In this document: positions 1-5,247 of the stretch, in pieces
Numbering within the stretch: position 1 is the first letter of the stretch
Layout: the number at the start of each line of letters is the position of its first letter
NCBI GenBank assembly: GCA_902493585.1
Contig: CABUPZ010000125.1
Span: forward strand, 1 to 5,538
Source of the DNA: an uncultured Fusicatenibacter sp.
GTDB lineage: Bacteria; Bacillota; Clostridia; Lachnospirales; Lachnospiraceae
Direction of reading: 5' to 3'
Length of the DNA stretch: 5,538 bases
Program-made: the position numbers and the translations under genes
Notes under the pieces: model-generated
What the model was told of the DNA's origin: nothing
What the model saw: the letters and a program-made list of their open reading frames with translations, nothing else
Database searches by the model: none

Positions 1-1300
1 CTTCCGCCTTTCCCTCTACCTCTTTTGCGTTTTCAGCCATCAGAGTCACTGCTTCCTGTACAGCCAGATCTTTCTTCATCTGATCTTTCTGATAGTCATC
101 TACCAGCTCTTTGAACTTGTCAAGTTCCATCTTGTACATTTCAGCCATCTTGGTCAGTTCCTCATCCAGCTTCTCATCGGAGATCTGGATGTTCTCAACC
201 TCTGCAACTTTTTCAAGAACCAGTCTGCTCTGGATTCTCTTCATTGCCTGCGGTCTCATCTGCTCCTGCATGGTCTCTCTGGTAGAGCCTGTAAACTGCA
301 TGTACTGCTCCATGGTCAGGCCCTGAGACTGGATTCTTCTTGCGAAGTCATCGATCATCTGGTTGATCTGAGTTTTTACCATCGCCTCCGGAATGTCCAT
401 CTGCGCATTCTCGATGGCTTTGTCTACCACTGCGTTCTCTTTTGCAGTCTTTGCGGCGTCAGCTTTTCTCTTCTCGATGTTGTCTTTGATCTCTTTTTTG
501 TACTCTTCCAGAGTATCGAACTCGGAAACGTCTTTTGCGAAATCATCATCCAGCTCCGGCAGTTCTTTTGCTTCGATCTTGTGGATCACACATTTGAATA
601 CCGCCTCTTTGCCTTTCAGCTCTTCTGCCTGATAATCTTCCGGGAAAGTTACGTTTACATCCACCGGCTGCTCCAGCGCAACGCCTACCAGCTGCTCTTC
701 AAATCCAGGGATGAAGGTGTTGGATCCCAGAGTCAGCGGATAATCTTTTCCTGCTCCGCCTTCGAAAGCAACGCCGTCAACAAATCCTTCAAAATCGATG
801 GTTACTTTGTCGCCTTCCTGCGCTGCGCGGTCTTCCACATGGATGTTTCTTGCGTTCTTCTCCTGCTCTTTCTTCAGTTCTGCCTCGATCTCCTCGTCAG
901 TAACTTCCAGATCTGCCTTCGGAACTTCCAGTCCCTTGTACTCGCCCAGGGTTACTTCCGGTTTTACAGCAACTTCCGCTGTAAAGATGAACGGTTTTCC
1001 TTTTTCGATCTGTACAACATCGATTTCCGGCTGGGAAACGATATCCAGTCCGCTTTCGTCTGCCGCTTTCGCATACTCCTGCGGGATCAGGCTGTTTACT
1101 GCATCTTCATAGAATACGGCCGGGCCGTACATTTTTTCTACCATTGCTCTCGGCACTTTGCCTTTACGGAAGCCCGGGATGCTGATGTTCTTTTTCTGTT
1201 TCTGGTATGCCGCATTTAAAGCTTTCTCCAGATCTTCGGCTGTAACTTCAATCGTAAGTTTTGCCATGTTCTTTTCCAGATTTTCAACCTGTACACTCAT
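1..1300 (-). CDS. tig: Trigger factor, ribosome-associated chaperone and peptidyl-prolyl isomerase (3' end cut by window edge)
   Basis: Reading the minus strand from the ATG at 1300 gives 433 uninterrupted codons to the left edge, with no stop reached. Trigger factors are usually about 430 residues, so only the last few are likely missing. Three domains are visible. The N-terminal ribosome-binding domain carries the signature GFRKGKVPR at residues 43-51, whose loop docks on ribosomal protein L23 in the known family. An FKBP-type isomerase domain spans about 160-245, with GDKVTIDFEGFVDG at 163-176 and IPGFEEQLVG at 197-206. The helical C-terminal arms that cradle the nascent chain follow from about 250. 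The start is set by a strong AAGGAGGA at 1311-1318, ten bases upstream; the internal Met12 has no comparable site. Trigger factor acts in the cytoplasm at the exit tunnel. In many Firmicutes clpP, clpX and lon follow it, but that side is outside the window. Recognition is very secure. Confidence 0.97.
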   Translation of the reverse strand, partial: MSVQVENLEKNMAKLTIEVTAEDLEKALNAAYQKQKKNISIPGFRKGKVPRAMVEKMYGPAVFYEDAVNSLIPQEYAKAADESGLDIVSQPEIDVVQIEKGKPFIFTAEVAVKPEVTLGEYKGLEVPKADLEVTDEEIEAELKKEQEKNARNIHVEDRAAQEGDKVTIDFEGFVDGVAFEGGAGKDYPLTLGSNTFIPGFEEQLVGVALEQPVDVNVTFPEDYQAEELKGKEAVFKCVIHKIEAKELPELDDDFAKDVSEFDTLEEYKKEIKDNIEKRKADAAKTAKENAVVDKAIENAQMDIPEAMVKTQINQMIDDFARRIQSQGLTMEQYMQFTGSTRETMQEQMRPQAMKRIQSRLVLEKVAEVENIQISDEKLDEELTKMAEMYKMELDKFKELVDDYQKDQMKKDLAVQEAVTLMAENAKEVEGKAE

Positions 1301-1382
1301 GATAAATATTTCCTCCTTGTTTATCTGAAAAGCAGCCGGTATCGAAAGCCAGCACACTTCTCCACTCTACAGTCATTACTGG

Positions 1383-1412
1383 AGTATATCATATTCCCGA
1401 AAAAAACGCCAG
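1383..1412 (-). promoter_or_regulatory. Probable extended -10 promoter of the trigger factor gene
   Basis: On the minus strand TATACT lies at 1388-1383, preceded by TGA at 1391-1389, giving an extended -10 element TGATATACT. The best -35 candidate, CTGGCG at 1412-1407 with an 18-base spacer, matches only three of six consensus positions, which is tolerated when the TGn extension is present. Transcription would start near 1376, leaving a leader of about 75 bases before the ATG at 1300. The -35 region lies inside the terminator hairpin of the upstream gene. Inferred from motif matching only. Confidence 0.5.
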
Positions 1413-1421
1413 TGTTTTTTT
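1400..1421 (-). terminator. Weak A/T-rich intrinsic terminator after the DJ-1 family gene
   Basis: Seven A residues plus C (1400-1407) pair with G plus seven T residues (1414-1421) around the six-base loop 1408-1413. The hairpin begins 33 bases after the stop codon of the DJ-1 family gene. Its 3' arm on the minus strand is itself the U-tract, so the stem has only one or two G-C pairs and should terminate incompletely. Some readthrough into trigger factor is therefore plausible. The element is nearly symmetrical and could also act on plus-strand transcripts. Confidence 0.45.
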
Positions 1422-1453
1422 CTTTTTACCAACTTTCAGACACGCGCAGAGCG

Positions 1454-2002
1454 TTACCGGGCAATAATTTTCTCCGCCATCTCCTCTGCCGCCTCTTTTC
1501 CCTGCAGCTGGGTCAGCAGCTCCAGCGAGAAATCCACGGCTGCTCCCATTCCCCGTCCGGTGGTGATATTCCCATCTGTAACTGCCGGAACCTGAAGAAC
1601 GGATGCGCCTTTTAACTGATCCTCAAAGCCCGGGAAGCAGACCGCCTGCCTGCCTTTCAACACACCCAGTTCCCCGAGCACGCTGGGTGCCGCACAGATC
1701 GCAGCCAGCCGTTTCCCCTCCCTGTGATAGGACAGAATCAGTTCTTTGAGCTTTTCATTTTTTCCAAGGTTGAGCGTGCCCGGCATTCCGCCCGGCAGTA
1801 CCAGCACGCTGCCGTCGGTAAACGTTCCGCTTTCGATCACGGTATCCGCCTGGATCGTGATCTTATGAGAACCGGTCACTTCTTTTCTTCCCATGACAGA
1901 AACGGTAACCACTTCCTCGCCTGCCCGGCGCAGAATATCCACCGGAGTCAGCGCTTCGATCTCTTCACATCCGTCTGCCAGAAATACATATATTTTTGCC
2001 AT
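1454..2002 (-). CDS. DJ-1/PfpI family protein (YajL/ThiJ-like)
   Basis: This is a 182-residue single-domain protein, the usual length for bacterial DJ-1 relatives. Hallmarks are the N-terminal strand followed by DGCEEIEA (10-17), in which Glu16 matches Glu18 of human DJ-1; LVLPGGMPG at 67-75; and the nucleophile elbow AAICAAPSVLG at 100-110, with Cys103 matching the oxidisable Cys106. Human His126 is replaced by Phe123. Family members are described as glyoxalase III, as protein or nucleotide deglycases (debated), and as oxidative-stress chaperones; the sequence cannot say which applies here. The protein is cytoplasmic, with no signal peptide. The ATG at 2002 follows AGGAGGT at 2009-2015 with a six-base gap, so the start is firm. 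The gene is co-directional with trigger factor, 153 bases upstream of it, with a weak terminator and a separate promoter between, so it is probably mainly monocistronic. Family assignment is secure; the exact activity is not. Confidence 0.93.
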   Translation of the reverse strand: MAKIYVFLADGCEEIEALTPVDILRRAGEEVVTVSVMGRKEVTGSHKITIQADTVIESGTFTDGSVLVLPGGMPGTLNLGKNEKLKELILSYHREGKRLAAICAAPSVLGELGVLKGRQAVCFPGFEDQLKGASVLQVPAVTDGNITTGRGMGAAVDFSLELLTQLQGKEAAEEMAEKIIAR

Positions 2003-2040
2003 GTTCCTACCTCCTGATTGTTTCTTCTTTTTCTTCGCCT

Positions 2041-2070
2041 ATTGTATCACATTTAACAGAAAAAGAGCAA
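2041..2070 (-). promoter_or_regulatory. Probable promoter of the DJ-1 family gene
   Basis: On the minus strand TACAAT (2046-2041) is preceded by TGA (2049-2047), an extended -10 element. TTGCTC (2070-2065) lies 18 bases further upstream as a partial -35 match. Transcription would start near 2034, leaving a short leader that contains the AGGAGGT ribosome site at 2009-2015. The element is back to back with the CYTH gene promoter. Confidence 0.55.
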
Positions 2071-2139
2071 TTCCATAGAAAAATTCACAAAAAATCCATT
2101 ACTGTACAGCCCTCCTCCGTTTCTCCCATATCCTGCAGG

Positions 2140-2168
2140 TGGACGGCTGAAATTGTTTGTGCTAAAAT
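2140..2168 (+). promoter_or_regulatory. Probable promoter of the CYTH gene
   Basis: TGGACG (2140-2145) and TAAAAT (2163-2168) are separated by 17 bases, and TG at 2160-2161 gives an extended -10. Transcription would start near 2175, leaving a leader of about 125 bases. This placement rules out the in-frame TTG at 2153 as the start of the CYTH protein. The leader contains a ten-base palindrome, CGCAGCTGCG, at 2251-2260, but no riboswitch that I recognise. Confidence 0.5.
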
Positions 2169-2299
2169 TCAATCAAACCCAGAAACTGTTTATCACGCTT
2201 CACGACGATGAACTGCAGCAGGCGGTCTGTTCCATGCAGATGATCGAAACCGCAGCTGCGCAGGAACCGAGGAAAGCAAAAGAAAGGAATGGTTATTTT

Positions 2300-2761
2300 A
2301 TGGAAATTGAAAGAAAATATCTGATCCGGACATTGCCCGGCTCATTGGAATCCTATCCCTCCCACTGCATCGAGCAGGGATATCTCTGTACTTCGCCTGT
2401 CGTACGCATCCGACGTCAGGACGAGGAATACTGGCTGACCTATAAATCCAAAGGCCTGATGGTACGTGAAGAATACAATCTTCCGCTGACCAGAGAAGCT
2501 TACGAACACCTGAAACCAAAGGCCGACGGAATCCTGATTTCCAAAACCAGGTATCTGATCCCGCTGGACAGCGGTCTCACCGCAGAACTGGATGTATTCC
2601 ATGACGACTATGAGGGGCTGCTTCTGGCAGAAGTGGAATTTCCCACTGAGGAAGCCGCAAACGTATTCTGCCCACCCAGCTGGTTCGGGGAAGATGTCAC
2701 TTTTTCTTCTGCTTACCATAACAGTACACTGAGTCAGGGAAGCCGGCCGGCAGAGGTCTGA
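2300..2761 (+). CDS. CYTH-domain protein, triphosphate tunnel metalloenzyme
   Basis: This is a 153-residue protein made of one CYTH domain. The defining ExExK motif is at the extreme N-terminus (Glu2, Glu4, Lys6). Further tunnel residues follow in the expected order: Arg36 and Arg38 in VVRIRR, Lys49 and Lys51 in TYKSK, Glu57 and Glu58, Lys82 and Arg84 in SKTR, Glu96 and Asp98 in ELDVF, and Glu111 and Glu113 in EVEF. The family binds triphosphate groups in a beta-barrel with divalent metal. Characterised bacterial members hydrolyse inorganic tripolyphosphate or thiamine triphosphate, and a few make cyclic AMP; a clostridial member is a tripolyphosphatase, so that is the best guess. The ATG at 2300 places ExExK at residue 2, as is usual for the family. 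A modest AAAGGA at 2283-2288 lies 11 bases upstream. The reading frame stays open back to a TTG at 2153, but that lies inside the promoter. The gene stands alone between a divergent DJ-1 gene and a strong terminator. Confidence 0.92.
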   Translation: MEIERKYLIRTLPGSLESYPSHCIEQGYLCTSPVVRIRRQDEEYWLTYKSKGLMVREEYNLPLTREAYEHLKPKADGILISKTRYLIPLDSGLTAELDVFHDDYEGLLLAEVEFPTEEAANVFCPPSWFGEDVTFSSAYHNSTLSQGSRPAEV

Positions 2762-2776
2762 CACATGCCGCCAAAG

Positions 2777-2813
2777 AAAAAAGGGAAACCGCACCGCGCG
2801 GTTCCCTTTTTTC
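2777..2813. terminator. Strong rho-independent terminator after the CYTH gene, probably bidirectional
   Basis: Six A residues, GGGAA and CCGC (2777-2792, with one bulged A) pair with GCGG, TTCCC and six T residues (2798-2812) around a five-base loop. The stem starts 16 bases after the CYTH stop codon. Read on the minus strand, the same hairpin is followed by TTTTTTCTTT, so it can also stop transcripts coming leftward from the Hsp70 gene. No other good terminator is visible after that gene, so this is probably the shared end point of both convergent transcripts. Confidence 0.85.
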
Positions 2814-3164
2814 TCTTAACACCATTTTTTCCCATCTTCTTAAGACAGGGCATACCAATTCCTGTATGCGACCGTAATGCAGACTCCGAATGGGCCGATT
2901 CTGAGCTGCGCCTGCCCTCTGATCGTTTTCTGCCTGATTTCCTTTCACTCACTGACCATCCGACGTTTGTAAAACGGCGCCTTCAAAGGCTCCGAGTGTA
3001 GTGTAAGAAAATAAAAGGTTTTTTTTGATAACGTCGTAATGATGGCTCATTTGCTTCCGTACATCCGCGCATTCTACGTTCAGACGTCTGACGGGATTTT
3101 TCATTTCATCCAAACAACTTTATTATGCACCATTTTCCGGCATTCTGCAACCATTTCTTTTCTT
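2814..3164. other. Intergenic interval of about 350 bases between convergent CYTH and Hsp70 genes
   Basis: No confident gene is present. The minus strand contains a 51-codon frame from an ATG at 3104 to a TGA at 2949. That stop overlaps (GTGA) a GTG at 2952, from which a second frame runs on to 2734 through the terminator and into CYTH antisense sequence. Neither start has a clear ribosome site. Small hairpins are seen at 2983-2989 paired with 2990-2996 (GCCTT/AAGGC core) and at 2859-2878 (GCATAC/GTATGC). A 12-base perfect palindrome, TCAGACGTCTGA, lies at 3080-3091, and an A/T-rich stretch at about 3010-3029 could be a weak terminator. The interval may be a long 3' untranslated region of the Hsp70 mRNA, a small RNA, or the remnant of a dispersed repeat. 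Confidence 0.4.
3122..3150 (-). promoter_or_regulatory. Promoter-like motif downstream of the Hsp70 gene
   Basis: On the minus strand TTGCAG (3150-3145) and CATAAT (3127-3122) are spaced by exactly 17 bases, with four and five of six consensus matches. It begins just after the Hsp70 stop codon and points leftward into the gene-poor interval, where transcription would start near 3115 and could end at the bidirectional terminator at 2777-2813. It may be fortuitous in this A/T-rich stretch; there is no recognised product. Confidence 0.3.
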
Positions 3165-4916
3165 TTATTCTTCCCCAGGCACCATATTTTTCAGGTGCTC
3201 CGTCTGGTTGCGTATATCCATCGCTTCGCCTTCTGTCAGTTTTTCCGGCTTTTTGCCCCGGATCATCCGCTGAAGAGCGGACATCTGCGCCTTCAGTTCT
3301 TTTTTCTCCTCTTTCGTGATCTGCTTTTTATTTTCCGACAGATAACGTTCACATCGGATCAGCTGGCTCTGTGCCGCGCCCAGAGTATCCATACGCTCCA
3401 TCCGGTCGGAATCCTGTGCCTCATTCATCTGGGCTTCATAGATCGCACGCTGGATTTCCGCCTCCGACAGATTCGAGTTGGCGCTGATGATGATGCTCTG
3501 CTGTTTGCCGGTGTCCAGATCTCTGGCAGATACATTGACGATTCCATTGGCATCGATATCAAAGGTAACCTCGATCTGCGGAACCCCTGCCGGCGCACGC
3601 TTGATTCCGGTCAGACGGAAATTGCCGAGGAGCGTATTATCTCTTGCAAACTGACGCTCGCCCTGAAGCACTTTGATCTCCACCGACGTCTGGAAATTTC
3701 CTGCGGTGGAGAACACCTGGCTGTGGCGCGTCGGAATCGTTGTATTCCGGTCAATGATCTTGGTGGCCACACCGCCCACCGTCTCAATGGACAGAGACAA
3801 CGGGGTAACATCCATCAGGATCAGCTCCGCCGCTGTTCCGGTTGTGATCTCTCCACCCAATTTTCCGCCCTGGATCGCCGCTCCGATCGCAACACACTCA
3901 TCCGGATTCATATTTCTGGACGGTTCCTTGCCGGTAATCTGACGTACCTTATCCTGCACAGCGGGAATCCTCGTGGACCCGCCGACCAGGAGCACCATGC
4001 CGAGCTCTGAAGCGGAAACGCCGGCGTCGCTCAACGCCCTTCGCACCGGCTCTTCGGTGCGGTCTACCAGATCTCTGGTCAGTTCATTGAACATGGCTCT
4101 TGTGATCTCCATCTCCAGATGTTTCGGCTCATTGCGGACCGTTGTGATAAACGGCAGGTTGATGGTAGTGATCATCTGGGCAGAAAGCGTTTTCTTTGCC
4201 TCCTCCGCCGCGTCCCGGACTCTCTGGAGCGCCACCGGATCTTTCGCCAGATTGACCTTTTCCTGCTTTTTGTAAGTGTCCACGATGTAATCCGTCAGAC
4301 GCTGGTCGAAATCATCCCCGCCCAGGTGGTTGTCTCCCGCCGTCGCCAGAACTTCGATCAGGTTGTCGCCGATCTCGATCAGGGAAACGTCAAACGTTCC
4401 GCCGCCCAGGTCATACACCATGATTTTCTGCGCCTGACCATGATCCAGTCCGTAAGCAAGCGCCGCGGAGGTCGGCTCATTGATAATACGCATCACCTCC
4501 AGCCCGGCGATCCTGCCCGCGTCCTTCGTGGCCTGGCGCTGGGCATCGTTGAAATACGCCGGAACAGTGATGACCGCCTGGCTGACACTCTCTCCAAGAT
4601 AACTCTCCGCATCTTTTTTCAGTTTCATCAAAATAAAAGCGGAAATTTCCTGCGGGGAATACTCCTTTCTGTCGATCCTTACCCGATAATTGGTTCCCAT
4701 CTCACGTTTGATGGATGAGATCGTGCGGTCCACATTGGTCGCCGCCTGGCGTTTCGCCACCGCGCCTACCAGACGTTCATTATTTTTTGAAAACGCCACG
4801 ACGGATGGCGTCGTCCTTGTTCCTTCTGCATTTGTGATCACGACCGGCTCTCCGCCCTCCATGACAGCCACACAGCTGTTGGTCGTTCCAAGATCAATAC
4901 CGATTACTTTACCCAC
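3165..4916 (-). CDS. dnaK: DnaK-type Hsp70 chaperone, probably a second stand-alone copy
   Basis: This 583-residue protein has the complete Hsp70 plan. The ATPase domain carries IGIDLGTTNS (5-14), catalytic Lys70, NEPTSAALAYG (146-156, Glu147), DLGGGTFD (169-176, Thr174) and LLVGGSTRIP (309-318). The interdomain linker ends in DVTPLSL (369-375). The substrate domain has NTTIPTRHSQVFSTA (391-405), Val412 in the E. coli Val436 pocket position, and Val380/Ala405 in the arch positions. The helical lid covers about 480-583. Arg143 and Asp369, matching E. coli Arg167 and Asp393 at the J-protein contact, are kept, so partner J-proteins are expected. The Gram-negative insertion after Lys70 is absent, as in Firmicutes. 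The protein is shorter than the usual 610-640 residues and lacks the acidic disordered tail. Translation starts at GTG, eight bases after GGAGG (4926-4930). No CIRCE repeat or grpE/dnaJ/hrcA neighbours are seen, which suggests a paralog of the main heat-shock dnaK; that part is inference. Confidence 0.93.
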   Translation of the reverse strand: MGKVIGIDLGTTNSCVAVMEGGEPVVITNAEGTRTTPSVVAFSKNNERLVGAVAKRQAATNVDRTISSIKREMGTNYRVRIDRKEYSPQEISAFILMKLKKDAESYLGESVSQAVITVPAYFNDAQRQATKDAGRIAGLEVMRIINEPTSAALAYGLDHGQAQKIMVYDLGGGTFDVSLIEIGDNLIEVLATAGDNHLGGDDFDQRLTDYIVDTYKKQEKVNLAKDPVALQRVRDAAEEAKKTLSAQMITTINLPFITTVRNEPKHLEMEITRAMFNELTRDLVDRTEEPVRRALSDAGVSASELGMVLLVGGSTRIPAVQDKVRQITGKEPSRNMNPDECVAIGAAIQGGKLGGEITTGTAAELILMDVTPLSLSIETVGGVATKIIDRNTTIPTRHSQVFSTAGNFQTSVEIKVLQGERQFARDNTLLGNFRLTGIKRAPAGVPQIEVTFDIDANGIVNVSARDLDTGKQQSIIISANSNLSEAEIQRAIYEAQMNEAQDSDRMERMDTLGAAQSQLIRCERYLSENKKQITKEEKKELKAQMSALQRMIRGKKPEKLTEGEAMDIRNQTEHLKNMVPGEE

Positions 4917-5019
4917 TGGTTCTTTCCTCCATGTTTTTCTATCTCTTCATTGCCGTTCACCCGTACAGCCCCTGACAGACACGCTCCAGGTTCGCGGCAG
5001 AATCTTTCGAATTGCTACA

Positions 5020-5049
5020 ACTATACCTCTTTCTGCCCTTTTCGGTCAA
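5020..5049 (-). promoter_or_regulatory. Probable housekeeping promoter of the Hsp70 gene
   Basis: On the minus strand TTGACC (5049-5044) and TATAGT (5025-5020) each match five of six consensus positions and are 18 bases apart. Transcription would start near 5013, giving a leader of about 97 bases before the GTG. No CIRCE inverted repeat (TTAGCACTC/GAGTGCTAA type) is present, so HrcA control is not supported. Two direct TCACA repeats (plus-strand 5056-5060 and 5067-5071, 11 bases apart) sit just upstream of the -35 element. Confidence 0.65.
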
Positions 5050-5162
5050 GCAAAGTCACAGCATTTTCACAATCTTTATAGCTTTTTTAGAAATGGTTTT
5101 GGGGATAAAACGGACGAAAACGACCAGGGGCAGATAGTATGGGTTATTTTGCTGAAAAACAC

Positions 5163-5191
5163 TTGCGAAAATGGCAAAGCAACAGTATACT
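5163..5191 (+). promoter_or_regulatory. Probable promoter of the iron-sulfur protein gene
   Basis: TTGCGA (5163-5168, four of six matches) and TATACT (5186-5191, five of six) are spaced by 17 bases. The -10 lies within a ten-base palindrome, CAGTATACTG (5183-5192). Transcription would start near 5198, about 50 bases before the ATG at 5248. The promoter is divergent from the Hsp70 promoter, and their -35 elements are about 115 bases apart. Confidence 0.6.
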
Positions 5192-5203
5192 GGAATAAGC
5201 AAA

Positions 5204-5218
5204 ACGGGAATCTCCCGT
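5204..5218 (+). promoter_or_regulatory. Small hairpin at the 5' end of the iron-sulfur gene leader
   Basis: ACGGGA (5204-5209) and TCCCGT (5213-5218) form a six-pair stem with a three-base ATC loop, starting about six bases after the predicted transcription start and ending 17 bases before the GGAGG ribosome site. It could stabilise the mRNA 5' end. On the minus strand the stem is followed by TTTTGCTT, so it could also be a weak leftward terminator. A six-pair stem can arise by chance. Confidence 0.3.
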
Positions 5219-5247
5219 GGAAATTTTACATAAGCGGAGGAACCATT

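Noticed and set aside
581..1219. Plus-strand frame of 212 codons
   Set aside because: It lies antisense to trigger factor and has no ribosome site or recognisable family.
2153..2299. Possible 49-residue N-terminal extension of the CYTH protein from a TTG at 2153
   Set aside because: The TTG lies between the predicted -35 and -10 elements and has no ribosome site. CYTH proteins place ExExK right at the N-terminus, as the ATG at 2300 does.
2734..2952. Minus-strand frame of 72 codons starting at GTG 2952
   Set aside because: It runs through a strong terminator and into antisense of the CYTH coding region, has no ribosome site and has a low-complexity basic composition. It is kept only as part of the 2814-3164 finding.
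2765..3001. Plus-strand frame of 78 codons just after the CYTH gene
   Set aside because: It begins within or beside the terminator hairpin, has no ribosome site or promoter, and its sequence resembles no protein family I know.
3080..3091. Twelve-base perfect palindrome TCAGACGTCTGA
   Set aside because: About one such palindrome is expected by chance in a window of this size, and it has no positional link to a promoter.
3039..4010. Long plus-strand frame of 323 codons
   Set aside because: It is antisense to the Hsp70 gene, whose family match is unambiguous; it is a codon-bias shadow.
3165..4916. HscA-type Hsp70 dedicated to iron-sulfur assembly, suggested by the iron-sulfur neighbour
   Set aside because: The motifs and linker are DnaK-like, no iscU or hscB lies nearby, and the iron-sulfur gene is divergent with its own promoter.
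4917..5247. CIRCE heat-shock operator upstream of the Hsp70 gene
   Set aside because: I looked for the TTAGCACTC-N9-GAGTGCTAA inverted repeat on both strands and found nothing close to it.
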